From DATCJA01 sp963814955 (GTDB taxonomy: Bacteria > Acidobacteriota > Vicinamibacteria > Vicinamibacterales > UBA2999): a stretch of DNA of 64,000 nt. The DNA lies in the NCBI GenBank assembly GCA_963814955.1, contig CAWFEX010000004.1, forward strand, positions 682,001 through 746,000, read 5' to 3'. The notes under the pieces were generated by a model. That model searched no databases, was not told where the DNA came from, and worked only from the letters and a program-made list of their open reading frames with translations. Every line of letters starts with the position of its first letter. Position 1 is the first letter of the stretch. The translations under genes were made by a program, and so were the position numbers. Positions 26,746 through 36,315 of this stretch are shown one piece after another.

Positions 26746-27498
26746 CTAATCCGTGGCGGCCGCGGACGCCGTCTCGATGAAGCGGTAACCGAGGCCCACG
26801 ACAGTCTCTATTTGAGAGGCAGCGGGACCCAGCTTGCCGCGCAGACGGCCGATGTGCACATCGACGGAGCGTGTTTCAACCGAGTTCTCGTAACCCCACA
26901 CCCGCTCGAGAAGACGGTCGCGGGAAATGACGCGGTTCCGATTCTGCACCAGATAACGCAGGAGCTCGAATTCCCGGCGGGTGAGGCGGACCTGGTTGCC
27001 GTCAACGGTAATCGATACGGCGTCGAAATCTGCGACCAGATGTGTGCCCCGATAGACATCGGTGCGTACGTCGGCCTGACCACGACGCAGTGCCGCGCGG
27101 ACGCGCGCGGCAAGCTCGCGCGGGCTGAACGGCTTGGTAATGTAATCGTCAGCGCCAAGGTCGAGGCCGCGGATGCGATCGCTCTCGCTGGCGCGGGCAG
27201 TCAGCATGATGATCTTGACGGTGGCAGAAGCCGGTCGCGCGCGCAGGATGCGGCATATCTCCAGTCCGTCGAATCCGGGCAGGTTGAGGTCGAGAACGAC
27301 CAAATCGGGGGGATGCTCGGCCGCCATCGTCAGCGCAGCCTCGCCGGTAAGGGCGATCTCCACTTCCAGCTCGCCGCTCCGATCCAGCGTGTGCTTGATG
27401 AGACGGGCGACGTCGACTTCGTCCTCGACAACCAGCACCCGCTTGTGGCTGCTGGCTGCGCGAGAGGGCGGTCGGGAATCGCGGCTGACGGCACTCAT
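26746..27498 (-). CDS. OmpR/PhoB-family response regulator
   Basis: A 250-residue regulator: receiver domain (about 18-135, with VLVVEDE, phosphoacceptor D in LVVLDLNLPGFDGLE, and K in YITKPFSP) and winged-helix DNA-binding domain (about 150-245, with LTRREFELLRYL and VDVHIGRLRGKLG). The start at 27498 is preferred; a longer in-frame version would add about 28 residues without domain content. It has no adjacent sensor kinase. The region upstream holds 11-bp phased repeats of Pho-box type, so the gene may be under its own or PhoB control (inference). Confidence 0.9.
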   Translation of the reverse strand: MSAVSRDSRPPSRAASSHKRVLVVEDEVDVARLIKHTLDRSGELEVEIALTGEAALTMAAEHPPDLVVLDLNLPGFDGLEICRILRARPASATVKIIMLTARASESDRIRGLDLGADDYITKPFSPRELAARVRAALRRGQADVRTDVYRGTHLVADFDAVSITVDGNQVRLTRREFELLRYLVQNRNRVISRDRLLERVWGYENSVETRSVDVHIGRLRGKLGPAASQIETVVGLGYRFIETASAAATD

Positions 27499-27575
27499 CG
27501 CCCCCGTGTCGTCGCCGCCTTCGAGGTGGTGTTCCGTAAACACAAAACCGACAGTAGCGATGTTGCGTGTCGCCG

Positions 27576-27604
27576 CTGTCACAGTCCCGTTAAATGTGGG
27601 TTAC
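27576..27604 (+). promoter_or_regulatory. Pho-box-like triple direct repeat
   Basis: Three heptamers CTGTCAC, CCGTTAA and GGGTTAC begin at 27576, 27587 and 27598, separated by exactly 4 bases each (11-bp period). The spacing is that of PhoB/PhoP operators, and the first unit equals the E. coli-type CTGTCA(T/C) half-site. It lies in the divergent gap upstream of the minus-strand regulator and the small plus-strand gene at 27701. Confidence 0.5.
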
Positions 27605-27639
27605 GCGGTAACGGACTGGCAAGCACGCGCCTTATCGTG

Positions 27640-27657
27640 ACGTTACACAATGTTTAC
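27640..27657 (+). promoter_or_regulatory. Pho-box-like direct repeat, second site
   Basis: ACGTTAC (27640) and TGTTTAC (27651) are 11 bp apart; a weaker third unit GCCTTAT precedes at 27629, also 11 bp away. It is in the same divergent gap as the site at 27576. The common core is nnGTTAC. Confidence 0.45.
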
Positions 27658-27700
27658 ATGCGTGAAGATGGCACTCGGGTAAAGATCGCCCCTCCACGCC

Positions 27701-27913
27701 ATGTACGCCACATCCCTTCGCAATCAATTGCAAGTTCGTCGTTTCACGATCCGCCACGTTCACCCCGGGTGGGAGGTGCGGGACGAAAGCGACGACGGCA
27801 TCCTCAAGCGAGTGATTTATAAGGACTGGCACCGGGTGGAGCGCGCTATTGCCATGTTCGAGCAGGAGGAAGCGATGCTCGAGGCTGCCGGCTGGGTGAA
27901 AATCGCCTCCTAG
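27701..27913 (+). CDS. Small protein of unknown function
   Basis: A 70-residue protein with mixed charge: a beta-prone start (LQVRRFTIRHVHPGWEVRDE) and a C-terminal amphipathic helix (DWHRVERAIAMFEQEEAMLEAAGW). No family is recognised. The reading frame is clean, with natural codon use and no strong competing frame, and the ATG follows a region holding Pho-box-like repeats, so it may be phosphate-regulated. The aromatic-rich DWHRVERAI block looks structured. I consider it probably real, but a non-coding stretch cannot be excluded. Confidence 0.5.
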   Translation: MYATSLRNQLQVRRFTIRHVHPGWEVRDESDDGILKRVIYKDWHRVERAIAMFEQEEAMLEAAGWVKIAS

Positions 27914-28100
27914 CGCGTAATTTCTAGCAAAACCGTCCCAACGCGCCCCACTTTATGGTTCGGTGCGCCCGCGCACCTCAGGCGCTGCACTCTCTGAATT
28001 TACACGTCCGAAACTGACACGTCGTTGCCGTGTAACGACCGGTCGATAGATTCGACCGGTTCGCTGTTGCTCACGCTTCGATGTCCACGCAGAGGAGTCT

Positions 28101-30920
28101 ATGAATCTTGTATCGACCACCAGAGCGGCCGCATTCGTCATGTTGTCGCTCGTCGGTTCTGCCCTTCCGGTCCTGGCGCAGACTGCTGCGGCGCCGGCTC
28201 AGTCGTCGGGTCCGACGGTCCGCGTCGTTGGGGTCGTCCGTGACGAAGCGAACGCGATCACTTTGCCTGGCGTGCCTGTGGAAGTCGTTGGAAGGAGTGA
28301 AGTCGTCTACACGGACGTCGACGGTCGGTATGTCCTCCAACTCCCGCCTGGCATGCACCAGATCAGAGTGTTGATGGAAGGGTACGAGGAGAAACTCATC
28401 AATATAACCGCGGGTGACCAGCGCACGGTGAATATGGATGTGGGCCTCTCGATGAGTCGCTTCAGCGAGACCGTCACGGTGACGGCTGATGCTGTCGACG
28501 TCGCAACCTCGTCGGCCGAGGCACAGCTCATCGAGCGTAAGAACGCGCCCGTGATTACGGACAATGTTGGCGCCCAGGAAATGAAGGCCAATGGCGACGG
28601 CGACGCGGCTGCAGCCATGCAACGTGTCACGGGTCTGTCGCTCGTCGACAACCAGTATGTGTTTGTCCGCGGCCTGGGCGAGCGGTACAGCAACACGACC
28701 CTTGCTGGCTCTGTGCTCCCGACCACGGAGCCGGACAAGAAGGTCGTGCCCCTTGACTTGTTCCCGACGGGGTTAATCGACAGCGTACAAGTGAGCAAAT
28801 CATATTCACCCGACCGCTCGGCGGAGTTCGCTGGTGGCCTCGTCCAGATCGTGCCGATGAAGTTCCCGTCTCAGCCCGTTGGCGACTTTTCGTACGGCCT
28901 CAGCTATTACTCGGCCGCGACGGGCAAGAGCATCCCCCTCAGTCCGTTGGGCGATCGCGACGTCTGGGGATATGACGGGGGCGCACGAGCGCTGCCGTCG
29001 GGAATCCCCGGTAACAAGATTGTCCGACAGGGTATCTACACGCCCGATGTTGGCTACACCGCGAATCAGATCTCCGAGTTCGGGAGGATGCTCGGAAACC
29101 AGTGGCGGCCCGTCGCCAAGAACGGCAAGCCCGGGCAGAACTGGGGCGCCACCTTCGGCAACCGGTTCAACAACAGGCTTGGCGTCGTGGCCAGCGTGAC
29201 GCATTCCTACAAGGAGCAGTTCGTCGAGGAAGATCGCCGCTTCTTCCGCATCGCCGGCGAAGGCGAGCTCGAGGACACGAGCAACTATCACATGCAGACG
29301 GGCAGCCAGAAGGCTCAGCTCGGGGTCATCGGCAACCTCGCCTATCAGTTTGCGCCTACACAGCGGCTTTCCTTCGAGAACTTCTACACGCATAGCGGTC
29401 GTGATGAAGGCCGATTCTTCCAGGGCGATAACCGCGACAACGCTCGCGAGTATCGGAACTTTCGCTTGCAGTTCATCGAAGAAGGACTGATCGCGAATGC
29501 CATTAGCGGCGAGCATTTCTTCCAGACTTTGACCAACAGCCGGTTCGACTGGCGTGTCAACTATGCGCGTGCCACGAGAGACGAGCCCGATCTCCGCGAA
29601 ACGTTGTACGAGCGGCTGCTTGGCAGCGCCGAAACGGTACCGTTCACGTATGCCGACGAGTCGCAGAGCGGGTTCCACTTGTTCAACGAGCTTACCGACG
29701 ACACGGTGGACGCAACCCTGAACTGGAGCCTTTCGACAGCCGCGGGCGGGCGGCCAACGCAGTACAAGTTCGGCGTGAACTACGTGGATCGCGCTCGCGA
29801 TTTCCGGTCGCGCCGTTTCCACTTCATTCCAATCACGACGCAGAAAGCTGACACCGGCAACCTGCTGTTCAATCCGCTGCTGTCGCCGGAAGAGTTGTTC
29901 GTGCCAAGCAACATCGGCACTGCGTTTCGATTCAACGAGGAGACGCGGCCGGTGGATGCCTACGATGGCGAGCAGACGACCACGTCGGGCTACGGGATGG
30001 TGGACGTCGCGATAACGAGCCGCACTCGGTTGATTGGAGGGATGCGTGTCGAGCGTTTCGACCAGACCGTAACCACGCAGGATCCGTTCGGGTTGTTCGC
30101 CCGGCAGGTCCAGGCGACAAACGAGAATACGGACATGTTCCCGGGTGTCAATTTCGTGCAGGCAGTGGCGCCGAACGCCAACATTCGGGTGAGTTACAGC
30201 ACCACGGTGAACAGGCCAGAGTTCCGGGAACTCGCGGAATTCGAGTTCACGGACGTCGTGGGCAATCGCGCGATCAAAGGCAACCCGAATCTGACGAGGG
30301 CTCTCATCCAGAACGTCGACGGCCGATGGGAGATGTTCAGCGGGGGGCGCGGAGTACTGGCGGCGAGCGTTTTCTACAAATACTTCGACAAGCCGATCGA
30401 ACGCGTCGTGATTGCGGCCGCCAACCCGATCGCGACATTCCAGAACTCGGACCATGCGCGCAACTTCGGTATCGAGCTGGAAGCGGGCCGCCAGATTGGT
30501 CCTTACCTGTTCCTCAATGGCAACTACACGTTCGTCGACTCGAAGATTTCGCTGCTGCCGGAGCAGCGCAACGTCCAGACGTCGCTTGAGCGGCCGCTGG
30601 CCGGTCAGTCGAAGAACCTGTTCAACCTCGCAGCGGAGTTCGCGGCTCGCGGATTCTCAACCCGATTGCTGTTTAACTACGTCGGTGACCGAATCTCCGA
30701 CGTTGGAGCGAACCAGGCGCCTGACATCATCGAGGAGGGCCGCGGGTCACTCGATCTGGTGATCGGCCAGCGGATTCGGGGCCTCGGTATCCGCCTCACG
30801 TTCGAGAACCTCACGGATAGTGACTACCTGTTCACACAGACGCTCGGCACACCGGAAACGCAAAGACTGTTCAAGCTCGGACGCACGGTCGCGCTGTCGT
30901 TCGGCTACAACGTGTTCTAA
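28101..30920 (+). CDS. TonB-dependent receptor with N-terminal CarboxypepD_reg-like domain
   Basis: A 939-residue outer-membrane receptor. A signal peptide (about 1-26, ending LAQ) is followed by a carboxypeptidase-regulatory-like beta domain (about 38-115, GVVRDEANAITLPGVPVEV...), a plug (about 130-255, with LIERKNAPVITDNVGAQEM and NNQYVFVRGLGERYS-type blocks) and a large beta-barrel ending in an aromatic C-terminus (FGYNVF). AGAGGAG-type ribosome site AGAGGAG lies at 28091-28097. The substrate is unknown. It is followed after 38 bases by a secreted beta-helix protein, which is likely its surface partner, and preceded by possible control repeats. Confidence 0.9.
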   Translation: MNLVSTTRAAAFVMLSLVGSALPVLAQTAAAPAQSSGPTVRVVGVVRDEANAITLPGVPVEVVGRSEVVYTDVDGRYVLQLPPGMHQIRVLMEGYEEKLINITAGDQRTVNMDVGLSMSRFSETVTVTADAVDVATSSAEAQLIERKNAPVITDNVGAQEMKANGDGDAAAAMQRVTGLSLVDNQYVFVRGLGERYSNTTLAGSVLPTTEPDKKVVPLDLFPTGLIDSVQVSKSYSPDRSAEFAGGLVQIVPMKFPSQPVGDFSYGLSYYSAATGKSIPLSPLGDRDVWGYDGGARALPSGIPGNKIVRQGIYTPDVGYTANQISEFGRMLGNQWRPVAKNGKPGQNWGATFGNRFNNRLGVVASVTHSYKEQFVEEDRRFFRIAGEGELEDTSNYHMQTGSQKAQLGVIGNLAYQFAPTQRLSFENFYTHSGRDEGRFFQGDNRDNAREYRNFRLQFIEEGLIANAISGEHFFQTLTNSRFDWRVNYARATRDEPDLRETLYERLLGSAETVPFTYADESQSGFHLFNELTDDTVDATLNWSLSTAAGGRPTQYKFGVNYVDRARDFRSRRFHFIPITTQKADTGNLLFNPLLSPEELFVPSNIGTAFRFNEETRPVDAYDGEQTTTSGYGMVDVAITSRTRLIGGMRVERFDQTVTTQDPFGLFARQVQATNENTDMFPGVNFVQAVAPNANIRVSYSTTVNRPEFRELAEFEFTDVVGNRAIKGNPNLTRALIQNVDGRWEMFSGGRGVLAASVFYKYFDKPIERVVIAAANPIATFQNSDHARNFGIELEAGRQIGPYLFLNGNYTFVDSKISLLPEQRNVQTSLERPLAGQSKNLFNLAAEFAARGFSTRLLFNYVGDRISDVGANQAPDIIEEGRGSLDLVIGQRIRGLGIRLTFENLTDSDYLFTQTLGTPETQRLFKLGRTVALSFGYNVF

Positions 30921-30958
30921 CCAGCGTCATGACCATCATAAGGAGCACACGAGGCATC

Positions 30959-32284
30959 ATGCAGCTCTCGCGCATCGCATTCGGACTTTGTGCCGCCATC
31001 GCGTTCGCCGTCGCCGCCCCGGCCGTGAAGATATCAGCCCACTTGTCTCCACCGGTGAACGTGCCGGGCATCGACAAGCCCGTCATCATCGTTACCGGGG
31101 AGGTGACGGGGAGCGAGACCTGGGTGAACACGAACTATTACGTTCTTCGCGGGGCGGTCTTCGTGCGCGACGCCGCGACGCTGAATATTCAAGCGGGTAC
31201 CACGATCATCGGTGAGTCGGGCAGCGTCGGCACTCTCATCGTGGAGCGAGGGGGGCGCCTGATGGCGATCGGCACACCCGAGGCGCCGATTGTCTTCACG
31301 AGCGACCAGCCAGTCGGGACGCGCAACCGCGGCGACTGGGGAGGTTTGATCATTAACGGCCGTGCGCGTATCAATTTTGAAAGTGGTGAAGCAGCCGGCG
31401 AGGGCGATACCGGCGTCTATGGCGGTAACAACGACAATGACAACAGCGGCGTCCTGCGTTACGTGCGAGTCGAGTTCTCGGGCATTGAATTCAGCCCGGA
31501 CAACGAGCTGAACGGTATCGCATTTCAGGCCGTCGGTCGCGGCACCCAAGTTGATCACGTCCAGGCGCATATGAGCCGGGACGATGCGATGGAGTGGTTC
31601 GGCGGGACCGCGGACGGCAAGTATCTCGTCATGTCGAACGCTGCGGATGACAGCGTCGACTGGACGTTCGGCTGGACTGGGCGGCTCCAGTTCGTAGCCG
31701 TCACCCAGCGTGGAGACGACGCCGACAACGGGATCGAGGCGGACAACAACGAGTTCAACAACAACGTGCTGCCGCGATCGAATCCGCAGATCTACAACAT
31801 CACGCTCTGCGGCGATCCCGACCAGAACGAGGGAGGCGAGAGTCCGCGGGCGGCCAACTTGCGGAGGGGGACGGCGTTCACGATCCGCAATTTCCTTGTT
31901 ACGGGATTCAAGACCGTGGGCTTCCAGATCGAGACGACGAATACCGCGACCACCGGCCAAGTTGACAACGGAACGTCACAGATGGGCGCCGGCGTGTCGT
32001 GGAACATCCCGACGCCCCTGCATGCGAGCGTGATGACGTATGTGACGAGCGGTCGTTTCCCAAACGTTCGAACGGGTGTAGACCCTGGTCTTTCGACGGC
32101 GGCCTGTTCGAATCACGCCTCGCCGAACTTCCAGCCTTCCCTTGCGTCGCTTGCCGGCGGTCAGTTGGCGCCCATACAGCCGCCGAACGACGGGTTCTTC
32201 GAGGCGGTGACCTTTATCGGAGCAGTACCCCCGGCGCCGGCAGCCAACTGGATGGCTGGCTGGACGTCGTTCCCGCAGAACTAA
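30959..32284 (+). CDS. Secreted right-handed beta-helix protein, TonB receptor partner
   Basis: A 441-residue exported protein. The ATG at 30959 starts a typical signal peptide (MQLSRIAFGLCAAIAFAVA). The mature part is rich in short strands and glycine turns (for example NTNYYVLRGAVFVRDAATL, GTLIVERGGRLMAIG, RGDWGGLIINGRARINFE, SGVLRYVRVEFSG) typical of a parallel beta-helix, with acidic DDN-type loops (GDDADNGIEADNNEFNNN) that may bind calcium. Such proteins commonly sit next to TonB receptors in Bacteroidota and Acidobacteriota. The neighbouring receptor and the phosphate theme suggest a surface binding role (inference). Confidence 0.75.
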   Translation: MQLSRIAFGLCAAIAFAVAAPAVKISAHLSPPVNVPGIDKPVIIVTGEVTGSETWVNTNYYVLRGAVFVRDAATLNIQAGTTIIGESGSVGTLIVERGGRLMAIGTPEAPIVFTSDQPVGTRNRGDWGGLIINGRARINFESGEAAGEGDTGVYGGNNDNDNSGVLRYVRVEFSGIEFSPDNELNGIAFQAVGRGTQVDHVQAHMSRDDAMEWFGGTADGKYLVMSNAADDSVDWTFGWTGRLQFVAVTQRGDDADNGIEADNNEFNNNVLPRSNPQIYNITLCGDPDQNEGGESPRAANLRRGTAFTIRNFLVTGFKTVGFQIETTNTATTGQVDNGTSQMGAGVSWNIPTPLHASVMTYVTSGRFPNVRTGVDPGLSTAACSNHASPNFQPSLASLAGGQLAPIQPPNDGFFEAVTFIGAVPPAPAANWMAGWTSFPQN

Positions 32285-32299
32285 GGACACTGAGAGCCA

Positions 32300-32340
32300 C
32301 GAAACAGGGCACAAGGCACAAATCACAAGGCGCAACGCCA
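32300..32340. repeat. Left arm of a CACAAGG-type heptamer element
   Basis: CAGGGCA, CAAGGCA, CAAATCA, CAAGGCG, CAACGCC units run with 7-bp phase. Complementary units (CATTGTG, CGTTGTG, CCGTGTG) appear at about 32377-32397 inside the start of the lipoprotein gene, so the element spans the gene boundary. Confidence 0.65.
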
Positions 32341-32364
32341 GACTGGCACACTTGGGAAGTGGAA

Positions 32365-32880
32365 ATGCCAGTCCGCATTGTGCGTTGTGCCGTGTGGCTT
32401 CTGACGTGTGCCCTGATCGGCGCGTCCGGCTGCGGCCCGTCTTCATCGCTCCTGGGCAACGCCCGGCCTTCGTCACAGGAACTCTCAATCGCGGTGCTCG
32501 ATGCAATCCAGCGTCGCGATATCACGGTCCTCCGTTCTCTCGCGTTGAACGAGCAGGAATTCCGCGAGCACATCTGGCCTGAGCTCCCGGCCTCGCGTCC
32601 GGAGCGCAATCTGCCGTTCTCCTACGTATGGGGTGATTTGCGCCAGAAAAGCGAGGCGGCGCTCGACCAGACCCTCTCCAGGCATGGTGGTCACCGCTAC
32701 ACGCTGGTGTCTGTCCGATTTGCCGGTGAAGTGACACGCTATCCGAGCTACACGGTGTACCGAGAGACCGTCCTCAAAGTGAGGGACGAAACCGGCGCAG
32801 AAGCCGAAATGCGTCTGTTTGGGTCCAGCGTGGAGAAGGACGACGTCTGGAAGGTCTTCAGCTATGTTGTAGACGACTAA
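32365..32880 (+). CDS. Lipoprotein of unknown function
   Basis: A 171-residue protein with a lipoprotein signal: MPVRIVRCAVWLLTCALIGASGC ends in a lipobox-like LIGASGC with the expected cysteine at about 23. The mature part is alpha-beta (SQELSIAVLDAIQRRDITVLRSLALNEQEF..., then RLFGSSVEKDDVWKVFSYV), like small domains that bind peptidoglycan or other lipoproteins. No family is recognised. Its first codons overlap the right arm of a heptamer repeat. It is likely to be attached to the inner leaflet of the outer membrane. Confidence 0.65.
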   Translation: MPVRIVRCAVWLLTCALIGASGCGPSSSLLGNARPSSQELSIAVLDAIQRRDITVLRSLALNEQEFREHIWPELPASRPERNLPFSYVWGDLRQKSEAALDQTLSRHGGHRYTLVSVRFAGEVTRYPSYTVYRETVLKVRDETGAEAEMRLFGSSVEKDDVWKVFSYVVDD

Positions 32881-32919
32881 CAAGCTCCGCCGCCTGAGTC
32901 CGATCAAACCTTTCTCCGT

Positions 32920-32937
32920 GTAACACATCCGTAACAT
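32920..32937 (-). promoter_or_regulatory. Pho-box-like direct repeat upstream of the Oar-like receptor
   Basis: GTAACAC (32920) and GTAACAT (32931) are 11 bp apart; read on the minus strand they are ATGTTAC and GTGTTAC, matching the cores at 27576-27657. The site lies about 110 bases before the receptor start. A weaker related pair (GTAACG, GTTGCA, also 11 bp apart) follows at 32961-32977. Confidence 0.5.
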
Positions 32938-33047
32938 TACGTCGCACTTTTAACCGACGTGTAACGTGTCTGTTGCATCCGCATCACGCGCGCTCTTTAC
33001 GCTGGATGTGCCTGCCTCAACCGCGTGGCGGGCCATCGGAGGTGGTC

Positions 33048-36000
33048 ATGAGAGTGTTTCGCGTGTGTTGCGGTGTCGTTCTGGCGCTGGCCCTGGCTGC
33101 GTCGACAGCGGCTCCCGTTTCCGCCCAACAAATCGAGGCGCGCATCCTCGGCCGGCTGGTGGACAGCAGCGGGGCGGCATTGCCCGGGGTGACAGTGACA
33201 GCCACGGCGACTCAGACCGGAGCCACTCGCGTCGTCGTGACCGACGGGTCTGGTGATTTCGCGATCACGAATCTCGGCCCAGGGGCGTATACGGTTCAGT
33301 TCGAGCTGTCCGGGTTTGCGGCTGAAACACGTCAAGTCGTGCTTGGCCTGGCCCAGGTGGAAACGATGAATCTCACACTGGGCGTGGCCGCGGTGACGGA
33401 AGCCGTCACGGTGTCGGCCTCGGCCAACGTCATCGATCTCTCGTCTGCAAAGATCGGCGTCAACGTGTCGCCAGAGGAAATTCAGAGCCTGCCGGTCAAC
33501 GGGCGCAACTTCGCGAACCTGATGACCCTGGCGACTGGTGCCACGAGCGACGGCAACGGCGGCTGGTCGAGCATTCGTTTCAACGGCAAATCGAACCAGC
33601 AGAACTACCTCAACTTTGACGGCGTCGACGGGACCTATGTCTGGGACGCGACGCCCGGTTACCTGAGCGTGACCGGATCCCAGTTCCGCCTCCAGACGTC
33701 GATGGAGTCTGTATCGGAATTTCGTGTCAACTCCGGTCTCGCTCCCGCGGAGAGCGGACTCGGATCCGGTGGCAATATCACCGTAGTGACCAAGAGCGGC
33801 GGTAACCGGTTCACCGGATCGCTTTTCGAGTACAAGCGCGACGACGCGCTCGACGCCGCAAGCAAATACGACGACCAGAAGCAGGAACTGTCGCTCGATC
33901 AATTTGGCGGGTCGCTCGGCGGCCCCGTCGTCGCAGAACCGCAGCTTCTTCTTCGCGAGCTTCGAACGTCTGCGTCAAACCACTGGTCTTCGGTTCACTG
34001 AGGCGGTCCCCAGCGCCGAGGCCCGGCGACGGATTGCGGCCGGCGAGCCTGTCGGGAGCGGCGCCGGTCAGAGCGCCGACCGGACGCGGGCGGTCGCACC
34101 GCTCCTCGCAGGCTTCCCCGAAGGAACGGTAGCTACGTCGAATCCGCTGCTTGCCCTGGCGACGCTCGACACACAGGCGGATCAGACGGAGAACACGTTC
34201 GCGGCTCGACTGGATCACCGTTTCAGCAATTCACAGTCCATGTATCTTCGCTATCAGATCAGTGACGGCGAAATCGACACGCCGGACCGGACTGCAACCC
34301 CGCGCCGCGTGCTCGCGGAGCAGCAGCCGCAGAACTTCGTCTTCAATCACCAGAGCCTGATCGGCCAGAGCTTCGTGAACGAAGCGAAGGTCGGCTATAA
34401 CGCGCCCCAGACGAGCGCCGTGGCGTTTGGCGCCGTGCCGGGCTACGACCCCGCCGGGGTATCGCTCTCGGGCACCGTGACGTCATCCTCTGTCGATGCG
34501 CGAGGCACGACTGGCATCGCGCGCAGCGGACTTCTGATTCGCGCGACGAGCGCGGCGTCAACCGTCGGGTCGCTCTTCGACCCGCGTTCCATTTCGTTCA
34601 TGGACACGATGACGTGGACGACCGGTGCGCACACGATGAAGGGTGGATTCGAGTATCGCAACGTCGCGTCGCAGTTCCAGTTCCTGGGCAGCACCGAAAT
34701 CACCTACAACAGCGTCAACGACTTCATCGACAATCGTCCTGCAGCCGTCCAGGTGGCGCTCGATTCGCCGGTGTTCACGCCGCAGCAGTACTATCTGATT
34801 GGCTTCGTCCAGGACTCGTGGCGTGCGACCGATCGGCTGACGCTCGACCTCGGCCTCCGCTACGACTTCTACTCTGTGGTGAAGGAGAAGGACGGACTCG
34901 CGAGGCCCTTCTTTGTCGAGGACAACGCATTCAGCACGGATCCTGACAACTTCTACAACGCCGACAAGAACAATTTCTCGCCGCGCCTGTCGGCGACCTA
35001 CGCGCTCGATCCTCTGACCGCGGTGCGCGCTGGTTTCGGGCTGTTCTATGGCCCCGGCCAGTTCGAGGATCGGATCCAGCCAATCGAGAATTACATCGAG
35101 CGGCGCCGCGTCCAGACTGCCGACATCCCGAGCAACGGCCTGGCGTATCCCTTCGATCCGTCCATCTATCGCAATCTGCTCTCGGTACGTGGCTATACGC
35201 ACGACCGGCCGGATGAGTACAACATGCAGTACGGCGTTAGCGTTTCCCGCGAGTTACCTGGAGCCGTCAACCTGACGGTTGGATATACGGGTAGCCAGGG
35301 GAAGGATATGTTCCTCCGGGGCGTCTCGAACACACTGGACTTCAATACGCGGCTTCGTGAAGCGCCAGCGGTGGGGCAGGTCGACTACAAGACGTCCGCT
35401 TGCCTCGATGGTCTCGTCATCAACGGCAATCCCATCAGAGGATGCGGCTACGCGTCGTACAACGCGCTCCAGTTGAGCGCCACACGCCGTTTTCGCACCG
35501 GCTTCACCGGTGGTCTGCAGTATCAGTATTCGAGGAACAAGGGAACGACTCAGGGATCGAATGAAGCGGCGACCACGCAGAACACCTTCGACTATGAAAC
35601 TGAATACGGAACCAACCCGCAGGACATCCCGCATACCTTCAATGGCTCGCTCGTGTACGTGGTTCCCGGCAACGGCTTCTGGACCGGTGGCTGGCGCGTA
35701 GGCGGCATCGTCAACGCCCGCAGCGGAGTACCCATCAACGTCGTGATTGCTCGTCCGGACAACCTGACCGTGGGTACGGCGACCGTGACGAACATCCCGG
35801 GCGGCAACAGCCGCGGTACCCAGCGGCCGGATGTCGTTCCCGGCGTCGACCCGTACCTGAAGAACGGCGTTCGCTGGTTGAATCCGGCTGCGTTCACGAC
35901 GCCGCAGCCAGGCACGTTCGGGAACCTTCCGCGAAACGCGCTGCGGGGGCCGGGCTTCTGGCAGGCGGATCTGATGTTCAGCAAGGATTTCCGGTTCCTC

Positions 36001-36216
36001 GAGGCGCAGGGTCTTCAGGTGCGCGTCGAAATCTTCAACATCGCCAACCGGCTGAACTACGAGAACCCGGCAGCGACCCTGCCGAACGGAACGCCGGGAG
36101 TCCCGTTCACCGACGCGCAAACCGGCACGTTCGGATACATGCTCGGGCCGCTCAATCGCACCGTCGGTCTTGGCACCGCACGGCAGACGCAGATTTCGGT
36201 TCGGTATTCTTTCTAG
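33048..36216 (+). CDS. Oar-like TonB-dependent receptor, frameshifted near 33933
   Basis: A receptor of about 1,055 residues. The ATG at 33048 follows GGAGGTGG and opens a signal peptide (ending VSAQ). Then come a CarboxypepD_reg domain (ARILGRLVDSSGAALPGVTV, about 30-110), a plug (with INGRNFANLMTLATGAT) and a long barrel whose last residue is F. At 33933 one extra base breaks the frame: removing it turns PVVAEPQLLLR into PVVQNRSFFFASFERLRQTTG, the well-conserved block of this family. A read error is likely. The substrate is unknown, and a Pho-box-like repeat lies upstream. Oar proteins are outer-membrane adhesin/transport-type barrels. Confidence 0.85.
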
Positions 36217-36245
36217 GGTAGAGGGTTCGCTCTTTCCTGCGACGG

Positions 36246-36301
36246 GCCACGGAGACACGGAGTAAACAAGGATTTACTCTCTGTTTCCGTGCCTCGCGGC
36301 G
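36246..36301. repeat. CCACGGAGACACGGAG-type hairpin repeat
   Basis: A CACGGAGACACGGAGTAAA arm, a short loop and a complementary TTTACTCTCTGTTTCCGTG arm form an inverted repeat between the convergent ends of the receptor and ddaH genes. The same sequence type occurs at 48085-48112 and about 60990-61040. Confidence 0.75.
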
Positions 36302-36315
36302 CAGGACGGGACCCC

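Noticed and set aside
28806..30455. Long minus-strand frame opposite the TonB receptor
   Set aside because: It mirrors the receptor codons and shows no motif or start signal.
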